From JADGGM01 sp035277485 (GTDB taxonomy: Bacteria > Gemmatimonadota > Gemmatimonadetes > Gemmatimonadales > Gemmatimonadaceae), in assembly GCA_035277485.1 (NCBI GenBank), contig DATEKK010000109.1, forward strand, positions 89,105-153,104: DNA of 64,000 nucleotides. The letters run 5' to 3'. The translations under genes were made by a program, and so were the position numbers. Shown here piece after piece: positions 28,684 through 36,952 of the stretch. Positions within the stretch are counted from its first letter, which is position 1. Each line of letters begins with the position of its first letter. The notes beneath the pieces were generated by a model. The model did no database searches, was not told where the DNA came from, and saw only the letters and a program-made list of their open reading frames with translations.

Positions 28684-30261
28684 ATGACCGTCCGCCGCAA
28701 GCTCCTCTCTGGATTCGCGCTCATGGTGATTCCCGCGCTGCTCATCGGCGCGGAAGCCATTCGCACGAACGTACAGGAACGCCGCGCGCTGCAGGCGTTG
28801 GGCGAGAACATGGCGCGCACGCGCACGTATGCCGAGCTCGAGGACGCGATGTTCAACGAGTCGCTGGTGATCTGGCGATACCTGAGCGGCATGGATCCCA
28901 CCGCGCGCCGCGACTTCGAGGTGAACGCGGAAGTCGTCACTTACTGGCAGGGTCGGTGGCGCGCGACACTGCGCCCGGGCGAGTCCGAACTGTCGACCGG
29001 CGTCGATGAGATCCAGCGTCAGATGGTGTTGGTCGCCGACAGCGTGTTCGCGCTCTACGATGCGGGACACCACACCGAGGCATTCCAGCTCGCGCGCGTG
29101 GAGCTGCGCGATCGTCTGCAGCCGGCGCTCACCGAGGTGAACCGCGACGTCTACCGCCGCGCGCGCGAGTCGAGTGTGCGCGGCGCGTACGCGCGGCTCG
29201 AGGAGATTCTCGCCGGCGAGGACCGCGTGCTCATCGGCATTCTGATCCTTGCGTTAGGCATAGGCATCTTCGCCTCGTGGCTCATCGCGCGCGGCATCGC
29301 GCGGCCGATCAGCGAGTTGGGCAAGGGCATGGCGATCGTCGGCGGCGGCCAGCTCGATCACCCGATCGCCGTGACGTCGAAGGACGAGGTCGGCGAGCTT
29401 GCGCGCGCGTTCGGCAGCATGACGGAAAAGTTGCGCGAGTCGCGCGCCGACATGGTGCGCCTCAACACCGAGCTCGAGGCAAAAGTCGCGCAGCTGCAGC
29501 AAACGCAACGGCAGCTGGTGCACGCGGAACGTCTCGCATCCATCGGGGAGATGTCCGCGGCGGTCGCGCACGGGCTGCGGAATCCATTGGCGAGCTTGCG
29601 CGCGGCGGCGCAGCTCGCGCTCAAGCGCACCAAGAATGAGGAGTCGCGCGAGCATTTGCAGGACATCATCTACGAGGCCGATCGTCTCGACAAGCGCGTC
29701 ACCCATCTGCTGGACTTCTCGCGGCCCGCTCCGTTCCATCCGATGCCCGACAGTGTGTCGCGCATCGTGCAGGACGCGCTGCCGCCGTTCCGGAAACTGG
29801 CCGAGGAGCGCCGCGTGGACGTGCAGGTGAACATCGAGCCGGCGCTGCCCGACGTGCGCGTGGATCCGGTGCAGATCGAGCAGGCGCTGGTCGAGATTCT
29901 GTCCAACGCGCTCGACGCGATGCCCGACGGCGGCGTGCTGCGCGTCGCCGCGCGCCCCGAGCGGGACGGCGCTGCGTTAGGCAGCGTGGTGGTCGAGGTC
30001 GCGGACACGGGTGCCGGGATTCCCGAGCACGTGCTGCCGTCGGTGTGCGAGCCGTTTTTCACGACGCGCCAGGGCGGCACGGGGCTCGGCCTCGCGACGG
30101 CCAAGCGATACGTGGAGCAGAACGGCGGCCAGCTCGAGATCCAGAGCGGCGCCGGCCGTCCGGGCGGCGGCACCACCGTGCGGCTGCGGCTTCCGGCAGC
30201 CGGCGTGCACGCGCCTAACGGGGTCACCGGCGCGCCGTCCGCAGCCGCGAGGGTGTCGTGA
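28684..30261 (+). CDS. HAMP-domain sensor histidine kinase (NtrB/AtoS-like)
   Basis: A 525-residue kinase. A first membrane helix (about 8-26), a helical periplasmic four-helix-bundle-like sensor (about 27-180), a second helix (about 181-203), a HAMP domain (about 204-260) and a coiled coil lead to HisKA with His296 in AAVAHGLRNPLASL, and an HATPase with EILSNALDAMP, DTGAGIPE and GTGLGLATAKRYV. The HGLRNPL box is of the type that pairs with sigma-54 regulators. Its TGA overlaps the GTG of the NtrC-type gene by four bases, so the pair is one transcription and signalling unit. Confidence 0.93.
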   Translation: MTVRRKLLSGFALMVIPALLIGAEAIRTNVQERRALQALGENMARTRTYAELEDAMFNESLVIWRYLSGMDPTARRDFEVNAEVVTYWQGRWRATLRPGESELSTGVDEIQRQMVLVADSVFALYDAGHHTEAFQLARVELRDRLQPALTEVNRDVYRRARESSVRGAYARLEEILAGEDRVLIGILILALGIGIFASWLIARGIARPISELGKGMAIVGGGQLDHPIAVTSKDEVGELARAFGSMTEKLRESRADMVRLNTELEAKVAQLQQTQRQLVHAERLASIGEMSAAVAHGLRNPLASLRAAAQLALKRTKNEESREHLQDIIYEADRLDKRVTHLLDFSRPAPFHPMPDSVSRIVQDALPPFRKLAEERRVDVQVNIEPALPDVRVDPVQIEQALVEILSNALDAMPDGGVLRVAARPERDGAALGSVVVEVADTGAGIPEHVLPSVCEPFFTTRQGGTGLGLATAKRYVEQNGGQLEIQSGAGRPGGGTTVRLRLPAAGVHAPNGVTGAPSAAARVS

Positions 30262-31664
30262 GCGGACCGAGCGTGTTGGTGGTGGACGACGAGCGCACGC
30301 TCGTGCGGTCGATCAAGGCGTACCTGTCGGAGAGCGGTTACGACGCCGAAGTGGCGGGCGACGCCGAGCATGCCCTGGACCTGCTGCCCACGGTGCGTCC
30401 CGATGTGGTGTTCGCCGACCTCCGGCTGCCCGGCATGAGCGGGATCACGCTCATGCAGCGCATCCACGAATTCGACAAGGCGATTCCCGTCATCATCATG
30501 ACGGCCTTCGGCACGATCGAGGGCGCGGTGGAAGCGGTCAAGTTAGGCGCGTTCGACTACCTCAAGAAGCCGGTCGACCTCGAGGAGCTGAAGCTGCTCG
30601 CCGACCGCGCGCGGGAGACGTCGCTGCTCAAGCACGAGCTGTCGTATCACCGCAAGCGCGCCGCCGCCGACCTGCATTTCGCCCAACTGGTCGGCGAGTC
30701 CGCCCCAATGCGCGCGGTGCTCGACCGCGCGCGGCAGATCGCCGCGCTCGAGGATACGCCGCCCGTGCTCATTACCGGTGAAACCGGAACGGGGAAGGGT
30801 CTGCTCGCACGAACGATCCACGCGTCCGGTCGTTTGGCCGCGAAGCCGTTCATCGAGCTCACGTGCACCGCGCTACCAGCCAACCTCATCGAAGCCGAGT
30901 TGTTCGGGTACGAGCGCGGCGCGTTCACGGATGCAAAGGAATCGAAGATCGGACTGTTCGAGGCGGCCGAAGGCGGCACGCTCTTTCTCGATGAAGTGGG
31001 CGACGTCGAGATGTCGCTGCAGGGCAAGCTGCTGCGCGCGGTCGAAGAGGGCGTCGTTAGGCGGGTAGGCGGCCTGCGCGACCGGAAGGTGAACGTGCAC
31101 ATCATCGCGGCCACCAACCGCGACCTGGAGCGCGACGCGCAGACCGGCGCGTTCCGGAAGGATCTGTTCTTTCGCCTCGCGGTGATCGTGTTGCACCTGC
31201 CGCCGCTGCGCGACCGCGGTCAGGACGTGCTGCTGCTCGCCGATCGATTTCTCGCGCGGTTCACCGCCAAGTACGGGAGGGACGTGCGGCGCATCGATCC
31301 TGGCGCGCGCGACGCGATGCTCGCGTATCCGTGGCCGGGGAATGTCCGCGAGCTGAGCCACGTGGTCGAGCGAGCGGTGCTTTGGAGCCAGGGCGACACG
31401 CTCGAGGCGAGTCATCTGTCATTGATGCATCCGGTGACATCGCCGAACGCGAATCGCGTGGAGAGCACGGACGAGCGCGCGGTGACAGCCGATCGCGCGG
31501 ATATACCGGCCCTACCGCCCGACGGAGTCGAGCTGTCGCAGTGGGAGCGGTCACTCATCGAGCAAGCGCTGCGTGAGTCGGGCGGCAACCAAACGAAAGC
31601 TGCTCAACGATTGGGCATCAGCCGGGACACACTGCGGTATCGTCTCAAGAAGTTCGGCCTGTAG
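30258..31664 (+). CDS. NtrC-type sigma-54-dependent response regulator
   Basis: A 468-residue activator: receiver with Asp54 (VFADLRLPGMSG), AAA+ ATPase (Walker A GETGTGKG, Walker B LFLDEVGDV, arginine region LFFRLAV) and a Fis-type helix-turn-helix at about 444-466. The sigma-54 contact loop reads GAFTDA instead of GAFTGA. It is coupled to the upstream kinase. Immediately downstream lie two direct repeats (31671-31700) at enhancer distance from a sigma-54-like promoter in front of pqqA, making pqqA-pqqE its probable target. Confidence 0.94.
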   Translation: MSGPSVLVVDDERTLVRSIKAYLSESGYDAEVAGDAEHALDLLPTVRPDVVFADLRLPGMSGITLMQRIHEFDKAIPVIIMTAFGTIEGAVEAVKLGAFDYLKKPVDLEELKLLADRARETSLLKHELSYHRKRAAADLHFAQLVGESAPMRAVLDRARQIAALEDTPPVLITGETGTGKGLLARTIHASGRLAAKPFIELTCTALPANLIEAELFGYERGAFTDAKESKIGLFEAAEGGTLFLDEVGDVEMSLQGKLLRAVEEGVVRRVGGLRDRKVNVHIIAATNRDLERDAQTGAFRKDLFFRLAVIVLHLPPLRDRGQDVLLLADRFLARFTAKYGRDVRRIDPGARDAMLAYPWPGNVRELSHVVERAVLWSQGDTLEASHLSLMHPVTSPNANRVESTDERAVTADRADIPALPPDGVELSQWERSLIEQALRESGGNQTKAAQRLGISRDTLRYRLKKFGL

Positions 31665-31670
31665 GTTGGC

Positions 31671-31700
31671 TGGGTGAAATAACCCAATCTTGGGTGAAAT
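31671..31700. promoter_or_regulatory. Candidate enhancer sites for the NtrC-type activator
   Basis: TGGGTGAAAT occurs twice, at 31671-31680 and 31691-31700, exactly 20 bp apart and so nearly on the same helix face. Between them ACCCAA pairs with TTGGGT, giving overlapping palindromes. The pair lies seven bases after the activator gene and about 95-120 bp upstream of the -24 box at 31793, the usual place for NtrC-type binding sites. Confidence 0.55.
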
Positions 31701-31792
31701 CGCACGCCAACACACGCTCGGTGGATGAGCGGCGCAACGAACGCTGCCATGCAATTCGTTGTGCGCGAGGAAGTTAAGTGCTGGTTCGTTCG

Positions 31793-31808
31793 CGGCACGG
31801 CAGGTGCT
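31793..31808 (+). promoter_or_regulatory. Candidate sigma-54 promoter of pqqA
   Basis: CGGCACG-GCAG-GTGCT matches the -24/-12 consensus TGGCACG-N4-TTGCW at all but two positions and has the required GG and GC ten bases apart. Transcription would start near 31819, leaving a leader of about 40 bases with a GGGAGAGG ribosome site before pqqA. A nearby GTCAATTGAC palindrome (31822-31831) includes a TTGACA hexamer but has no -10 partner. Confidence 0.6.
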
Positions 31809-31858
31809 CTGACGAGAGTGCGTCAATTGACAAAACGCATAACCGCGGGAGAGGTACA

Positions 31859-31933
31859 ATGTCCTGGACCAAGCCGGAATTCGAAGTAGTCGAAGTGACG
31901 ATGGAAGTAACCGCCTACGTCGCTCGGCGCTAA
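31859..31933 (+). CDS. pqqA: PqqA-type precursor peptide
   Basis: A 24-residue peptide starting MSWTKPEF and ending EVTAYVARR. The PqqA hallmarks are present: the Trp-x-Lys-Pro start and a Glu and Tyr spaced four residues apart (Glu16, Tyr20), which are crosslinked and excised to build pyrroloquinoline quinone. An EVT triplet occurs twice (12-14 and 16-18), which is unusual. A strong GGGAGAGG ribosome site lies five bases upstream. pqqE follows after a stem-loop. Known PqqA peptides have 22-29 residues, so the length fits. Confidence 0.9.
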   Translation: MSWTKPEFEVVEVTMEVTAYVARR

Positions 31934-31956
31934 GCAACCGACGTGATGGCAGGCTG

Positions 31957-31982
31957 AGGGCTCGCCCAAGGCGGGCCCTTTT
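31957..31982 (+). terminator. Stem-loop terminator or attenuator between pqqA and pqqE
   Basis: GGGCTCGCC and GGCGGGCCC pair over nine bases (one G-T) around CAA, followed by TTTT. It has the form of an intrinsic terminator. Placed between the peptide and enzyme genes it should leave pqqA mRNA in excess over pqqE, as expected for a precursor consumed stoichiometrically. Confidence 0.75.
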
Positions 31983-31995
31983 GCTTGTATTCGAT

Positions 31996-33111
31996 ATGCA
32001 GTCCACAGACCGGCGGCCCACCACGCTGCTCGCGGAGCTGACCCACCGCTGCCCGCTGCATTGCCCGTACTGCTCCAACCCGCTCGATCTCGTGCTCTCC
32101 AAAGCCGAGCTCGATACGGAGGACTGGAAGCGGGTGATCACCGAGGCGCGACAGTTGGGCGTGCTGCAGCTCGGACTCTCGGGCGGCGAGCCGCTCGTGC
32201 GGCGCGACCTCGAGGAGATCGTGGCGCACGCGCACGGCGAGGGCCTGTACAGCACGCTCGTGACCTCTGCGTTAGGCATGACGCGCGAGCGGCTGGACCG
32301 GCTGGTGGACGCCGGCCTCGAGCACGTCCAGATCTCGTTTCAGGATTCCGAGAAAGAGAGCGCGGAGCGCATCGCCGGCACGCGCAGCTGGGACGCCAAG
32401 CACCAGGCAGCGGCGTGGGTCAAGGAGCGCGATGTCGCATTCTCCGTGAACGTCGTGCTGCACCGCGCGAATCTGGACCGGTTGGAGCCGATCATCGACA
32501 TGGCCGCTGCGTTAGGCGCGGACCGCGTCGAGCTGGCCAACACCCAGTACTACGGTTGGGCCGTGCCCAACCGCGACGCGCTCATGCCGACGCGCGCGCA
32601 GGTGGATCGCAGCGCCCGGATCGCCGATCGCAAGGCCGCCGAGTACAGGGGGCGGATGCAGATCATCTACGTGCTGCCCGATTACTACAGCGAATTCCCC
32701 AAGCCGTGCTACGGCGGGTGGGGCTCGTTGTACATCATGGTCGCGCCCAACGGCAACGTGCTCCCGTGCCACGCGGCGTCGCAGATCACCTCGCTCACGT
32801 TCGACAACGTGCGGGAGCGCAGCCTGGAATGGATCTGGGAGCACTCGAGCGCGTTTCGCGCGTTTCGCGGCGACGAGTGGATGCGCGAGCCGTGCCGCAG
32901 CTGCGCGCGCCGGCACGTGGACTTCGGCGGCTGCCGCTGCCAGGCGTTCGCGCTCACCGGCGACGCGCGCAACACCGATCCGGTGTGCACGCTCTCGCCT
33001 AACCGTCCGATGATCGACGCGCTGCTCGACCGCGCCGACGCGCCGGACGATGCGTACGTCTATCGCAAAATGCCCGGCGCGAAGGACCGCGTACTGGAGC
33101 CCGCGCCTTAG
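31996..33111 (+). CDS. pqqE: PqqA peptide cyclase, radical SAM enzyme
   Basis: A 371-residue radical SAM enzyme that forms the Glu-Tyr carbon-carbon bond in PqqA. The SAM-cluster cysteines are Cys19, Cys23 and Cys26 (LTHRCPLHCPYC). The SPASM region has PNGNVLPCHAA and a C-terminal CRSCARRHVDFGGCRCQAF block with a later DPVC, the exact PqqE pattern for auxiliary clusters. ATG at 31996 is chosen; TTG at 31981 lies in the terminator tail. PqqE normally needs PqqD to deliver the peptide, yet pqqB, pqqC and pqqD are not adjacent. The stop overlaps that of the convergent ABC permease. Confidence 0.95.
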   Translation: MQSTDRRPTTLLAELTHRCPLHCPYCSNPLDLVLSKAELDTEDWKRVITEARQLGVLQLGLSGGEPLVRRDLEEIVAHAHGEGLYSTLVTSALGMTRERLDRLVDAGLEHVQISFQDSEKESAERIAGTRSWDAKHQAAAWVKERDVAFSVNVVLHRANLDRLEPIIDMAAALGADRVELANTQYYGWAVPNRDALMPTRAQVDRSARIADRKAAEYRGRMQIIYVLPDYYSEFPKPCYGGWGSLYIMVAPNGNVLPCHAASQITSLTFDNVRERSLEWIWEHSSAFRAFRGDEWMREPCRSCARRHVDFGGCRCQAFALTGDARNTDPVCTLSPNRPMIDALLDRADAPDDAYVYRKMPGAKDRVLEPAP

Positions 33112-34391
33112 CGGCTCGCGCGAACCCAGCGCACCAGCTCGCGCGGGGACGGACGCTTGCCGTACATGAGCAGCCCCGTACGATAGATGCGCGCCGCAAT
33201 CCATACGGCAATCCAACATCCAGCGATGAGCGCGCCAAGTGACGCTGCCAGCTTCCACGCCGGAATCGGGATGAGACTCAGCCTGAGCGGCATGATGATC
33301 GGCGATGAAAACGGAATGTACGACAACACTTCGGCGAGACGACTCTCCGGCGCAAAGCTCACCGGCTGAATGAACAGCGCCGTGATCACGAGCAGGAGCG
33401 TCACCGGCATCTGAACCTGCTGTGCGTCCTGCTCGCTGCTCACCATCGAGCCGATCGCCGCGAACAAAGACGAGTAGACGATATAACCGAGGATGAAATA
33501 GACGACGAGCAGGACGCCCATGCCTGCCGCGACGTGCGGCAGCGCATAGTTGGAAGCCTCAACGTGGAATCGCGCCATGAGCGCTGCGCGGTTCTGGACG
33601 AGAAAAATCGTCGCTACGGCCGAAAACACGAGTTGCGCTGCTGCGACCCCGCCGACGCCGAGAATCTTGCCGAACAACAGCGTGTCCGGACGGACGCTCG
33701 ACACGACGGTTTCGGCCACGCGCGTCTGCTTCTCCTCCATCACGCCGCGCATCACGATCTGGCCGTAGAAGAAGATCGTCATGTACAGCACGAACGCGAC
33801 AATGAACGCCACGATGCTCCCGACTTCCCCCGACCCGCCTCGACCGCGCGCCGTGAGGCGCTCGGGGGTCAACTGCAGGTCTAACGCAGTGAGCGCTTCC
33901 ACTTGTTTCGGGTCCATTCCCGCCGAACGGAGCCGCGTTGCGATCAGTTCATCGTGCACGATGCGCTGCAACTTCGACATCTCGATCGTCGACGTCGCAT
34001 TCGACCCGGCATAGTGAACGTCGGGCTTGGGCCAGAGCAGCGGGCCCAACACGAGATATCCTTTGCGCCTGCCGCTGATCACGTCGCGGGTGGCGCTGGA
34101 CTCCGCGGCGGCAAGTGCGGAGGGCACCACGTCTTCGTAGCGCGGGGCCATATCGCCGGTGACGCCACTGTCGAGGCGTGCCGCCACGCGGGCACCAATG
34201 CCGCTGGCGGATGCGTCGATGATCGTGATGCGCGCCATGTCCGGCGACACGGCCGCCCTCGACGTGAAGTAGACCGGGATGAAGATGATGAGACCCAGGA
34301 ACGCCGGCACGAGCACGGTGCTCACGACGAACCACCGCGAGCGGATGCGTTCCATGAATTCGCGTTGGGCGACGATCCAGAGTTTATGCAT
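33108..34391 (-). CDS. ABC-2-type export permease (NatB-like)
   Basis: A 427-residue inner-membrane protein. One helix at about 20-43, a large extracytoplasmic domain (about 44-200), then five or six helices (about 205-400) as in NatB/YhaP-type ABC-2 permeases. REFMERIRSRWFVV at the N-terminus and VMRGVMEEKQTRVAETVVSSV before the second helix are typical. Its start overlaps the ATPase gene by eight bases, so the two form one exporter. The substrate is unknown; NatAB homologues export sodium or peptides. Confidence 0.88.
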   Translation of the reverse strand: MHKLWIVAQREFMERIRSRWFVVSTVLVPAFLGLIIFIPVYFTSRAAVSPDMARITIIDASASGIGARVAARLDSGVTGDMAPRYEDVVPSALAAAESSATRDVISGRRKGYLVLGPLLWPKPDVHYAGSNATSTIEMSKLQRIVHDELIATRLRSAGMDPKQVEALTALDLQLTPERLTARGRGGSGEVGSIVAFIVAFVLYMTIFFYGQIVMRGVMEEKQTRVAETVVSSVRPDTLLFGKILGVGGVAAAQLVFSAVATIFLVQNRAALMARFHVEASNYALPHVAAGMGVLLVVYFILGYIVYSSLFAAIGSMVSSEQDAQQVQMPVTLLLVITALFIQPVSFAPESRLAEVLSYIPFSSPIIMPLRLSLIPIPAWKLAASLGALIAGCWIAVWIAARIYRTGLLMYGKRPSPRELVRWVRASR

Positions 34392-35352
34392 GGACGGTCT
34401 CCATCGCGTCTCCGTTAGGCGAAAGGGCCGACACGCGGTCCACGAACACGCGGTGCAGCGACGGCTGCACCAGCTCGAATCGTTGCACCACGGCGCCGGC
34501 TTCGATCAGCGCGCGGAGCAGCCGCTGCGGATCGGCCGACGGCGCCAGATCGAGCTCGATCACCTGGTTCGAGTCGTCGACGCGCGCAACGAGTGTCCGA
34601 TCCTCGAGAATGTGCGAGACACCGTTGTGCGTGCCGCCCTCCAGCGCGAGCGCCACCTGCTGCACCCCGTGCGCCCGTCGGACCTCGGCGAGCGTGCCGT
34701 CGACCAGTTTGGCGCCCTGCGCGATAATGCACACGGCGTCGCATAGACGCTCCGCGCTCTCCATGAGGTGCGTGCTGAAGATCACGGTTTTCCCCGCGCG
34801 CTTGAGCTCGATGATGATGTCCTTGAGCGCTTGCGCGTTGATCGGGTCGAGGGCGCTGAAAGGCTCGTCGAGGATCATGACGTCGGGGTCGTGCACGAGC
34901 GCGCCGATGAACTGCACCTTCTGTTGCATGCCACGGGACAGCTCCTCGACGCGGGCGTCGCCCCAATCGCGTTCCGGGGTGACCAACTGCAGGCGCTCGA
35001 GCCAGGCGTCGATGCGGCGCGCGGCTTCGGCGGGCGCGACGCCCTTGAGTTGCGCGAGAAAGAGGAGCACCCGGCGCACCGTCATGCGGCGGTAGAGGCC
35101 GCGCTCTTCGGGCAGGTAGCCCACGCGGTCGACGACGCCCGGTCGTCCGTTAGGCAGGCCCATGATCTGGATGGTGCCCGTGTCCGGCTCGAGGACGTCG
35201 AGGATCATGCGGATGGTGGTGGTCTTCCCGGCGCCGTTGGGGCCCAGGAGACCGTAGACCATGCCGGTTGGGATCTTTAGCGAGAGGTCGCGCACCGCGA
35301 CGTGGTTGGCGAACCGTTTCGAGATGTGGTCGATGCTGACGGCAGCGGTCAT
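34384..35352 (-). CDS. ABC transporter ATPase (NatA-like)
   Basis: A 322-residue ATPase. Walker A GPNGAGKTTT, the YLPEERGLYRRMTVRR segment of the NatA subgroup, signature ELSRGMQQKVQF and Walker B VMILDEPFSALDP are intact. Residues about 215-310 are the extra C-terminal domain (DUF4162-like) seen in this group. ATG at 35352 is used; the open frame extends further without similarity. Partner of the permease downstream. The porin gene is divergent. Confidence 0.92.
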   Translation of the reverse strand: MTAAVSIDHISKRFANHVAVRDLSLKIPTGMVYGLLGPNGAGKTTTIRMILDVLEPDTGTIQIMGLPNGRPGVVDRVGYLPEERGLYRRMTVRRVLLFLAQLKGVAPAEAARRIDAWLERLQLVTPERDWGDARVEELSRGMQQKVQFIGALVHDPDVMILDEPFSALDPINAQALKDIIIELKRAGKTVIFSTHLMESAERLCDAVCIIAQGAKLVDGTLAEVRRAHGVQQVALALEGGTHNGVSHILEDRTLVARVDDSNQVIELDLAPSADPQRLLRALIEAGAVVQRFELVQPSLHRVFVDRVSALSPNGDAMETVHA

Positions 35353-35460
35353 GGACGAGCCCGGCGAGGCGGAAGAAGGAATCCTCCAACTATACGGATG
35401 TCGGGGCTCAGGGTTCCAGTCCGGGCGGTCTTGCCGGTGGGCGCAGGTGGCTGCAGGTTG

Positions 35461-35482
35461 GTTGTTACCATTTGGTAACAAC
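35461..35482. promoter_or_regulatory. 22-bp palindrome upstream of the porin gene
   Basis: GTTGTTACCA and its exact complement TGGTAACAAC flank TT. The site lies 21 bp before the porin ATG, between the divergent exporter and the porin-wtp genes. A perfect 10-bp-arm palindrome here is a strong operator candidate. It does not resemble the TATATA-rich ModE operator of enterobacteria, so either the ModE-type protein downstream has another specificity or a different regulator binds. Confidence 0.7.
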
Positions 35483-35503
35483 GCTCCCATCGCCCCTCAC
35501 CTC

Positions 35504-36544
35504 ATGCGATCGTTCGACGTGCACCGTGCCGCGATCGTCGCGGCGCCCCTGTTCGCCCTCCTTCCCGCGGTTGCCGCAGCCCAATATCCGCTCGTGCCCA
35601 CTCCGGTGATTCCGTTAGGCGCACTGTCGTCCAGCATCAAGCTGGCCGGCTACGTGTCGGTGCGCGACACGAAGCACGGCGACTCGACCAGCTTTTCCGT
35701 CAACCGCGCGCGGCTCACCGCGATGATCGCGCCGCTGCCATACCTGGCCGTGCGCGTGCAGGCTGATTTCTCGGGCAATCAGAGCGAAGCCGTGTCGGAC
35801 AACACGGTGCACGGGTTCGAGCTGACCGACGCGTACGTCGAGCTCGCGCAGCCGGCCGCCGATTCGCTCACGTGGGGGCAGTGGCATCCTGCCCTCATCG
35901 TCGGGCAATTCAAGCAGCCGTTCAGCCTCGAGTATCTCACGTCGTACGCGTATTTGCGCACGACCAATCGCGCCGCGGCCATTGACGGGCTGACTCCCAA
36001 GCGCGACATCGGCGCTCTCGCCCAAGTGCAGTGGTCGCGCTTCGTCACCGCCGACGCGTCGGTGACCAACGGACAGGGCGCCAACGCGCTGTCGAATCCG
36101 AACGGTCTCGAGCTGCTCATTGGCCGCGTCACCGTCACACCGTTTTCGTGGCTCGCGGTCGCCGCGAAGCTCGGCAACGAAGGCACGGATCACATCAAGG
36201 GGTACGACGGCCGCATCGAATGGCGAGACCTGCTCATCGAGGGCGAGGGCATCCACCGGTCGCGGCCACTCTCGGGCGAGCATCAAGACGCCGGCGGCGG
36301 CTACATGCTCGGCGCATACAAGGTGCTGCCCTGGCTTCAGCCGGTGTTCAAGCGCGAGTGGTTCAGCGACACGAGGCAGTTGGATGGTACGAACACGAAT
36401 ACGCAGCAGGATTGGTCGACCTTTGGCGTGAATTTCATCACGTCCAGGGAGAATCTCCGGTTTCTGGTGGATTGGGTGGTCAAGTCTCAACGCCCAACGA
36501 CGACGCAAAATGAAGTCGACTTCCAGCTCGTCGCCAATTTCTGA
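35504..36544 (+). CDS. Outer-membrane porin (OprO/OprP-like)
   Basis: A 346-residue protein with a signal peptide ending ALLPAVAAAQ (cleavage near residue 25). The mature part alternates beta strands and ends in NF, as barrel proteins do; RARLTAMIAPLPYLAVRVQADFS, split by loops, and LIVGQFKQPFSLEYL resemble phosphate-selective porins of the OprO/OprP family. It starts an apparent operon with a ModE-type protein and a tungstate/molybdate transporter, so an oxyanion channel for these metals is a reasonable inference. Confidence 0.75.
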   Translation: MRSFDVHRAAIVAAPLFALLPAVAAAQYPLVPTPVIPLGALSSSIKLAGYVSVRDTKHGDSTSFSVNRARLTAMIAPLPYLAVRVQADFSGNQSEAVSDNTVHGFELTDAYVELAQPAADSLTWGQWHPALIVGQFKQPFSLEYLTSYAYLRTTNRAAAIDGLTPKRDIGALAQVQWSRFVTADASVTNGQGANALSNPNGLELLIGRVTVTPFSWLAVAAKLGNEGTDHIKGYDGRIEWRDLLIEGEGIHRSRPLSGEHQDAGGGYMLGAYKVLPWLQPVFKREWFSDTRQLDGTNTNTQQDWSTFGVNFITSRENLRFLVDWVVKSQRPTTTQNEVDFQLVANF

Positions 36545-36923
36545 GCGCGACGTCCGTCCGTGCCGCAACAGCATCCGCTGGCGCGGCGGGGCGCGCGCGC
36601 GCGCGGTGCTCATCGTCGTGCGCGACGGCGACAAGATCATCGGGCCGCGGTTCATCCGACTGCTCGAGCAGATCGGCGCGCGCGGGTCGATCCGCGCCGC
36701 GGCCACGTCGTTAGGAATCGGGTATCGCCACGCGCTCGCCTGGATCCGGCGGGCCGAGCTGCTCGTTGGGCAGCCGCTGGTGGAGCGGCATGCGGGCGGG
36801 CCGGCGGGCGGCGGCGCTCGCCTAACGGAAAAGGCGCGCGGGGTGACGCGCGCCTACCGGCGGGTCAACGCCTCGATTTACCGTCTCGTCGAGCGCGCCG
36901 AGCGTGAGATTCTCGACACCTGA
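36510..36923 (+). CDS. ModE-type DNA-binding protein without molybdate-binding domain
   Basis: A protein of up to 137 residues. The C-terminal 100 residues form the ModE/LysR-type winged helix: GPRFIRLLEQIGARGSIRAAA, SLGIGYRHALAWIRRAE, then GGGARLTEKARGV. The MOP domains of full ModE are missing, so oxyanion sensing must be indirect. The start is uncertain: ATG 36510 overlaps the porin gene by 35 bp, whereas GTG 36606 would give a compact 105-residue domain. Short ModE forms next to transporter genes are known in several phyla. It likely regulates this operon. Confidence 0.8.
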   Translation: MKSTSSSSPISERDVRPCRNSIRWRGGARARAVLIVVRDGDKIIGPRFIRLLEQIGARGSIRAAATSLGIGYRHALAWIRRAELLVGQPLVERHAGGPAGGGARLTEKARGVTRAYRRVNASIYRLVERAEREILDT

Positions 36924-36952
36924 TTTCCATTTTCGCGACAGGCCATGCAACA

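Noticed and set aside
31827..31832. TTGACA as a sigma-70 -35 box for pqqA
   Set aside because: No -10-like hexamer occurs at 16-18 bp; the TTGACA belongs to a GTCAATTGAC palindrome, and the sigma-54 site upstream is the better candidate.
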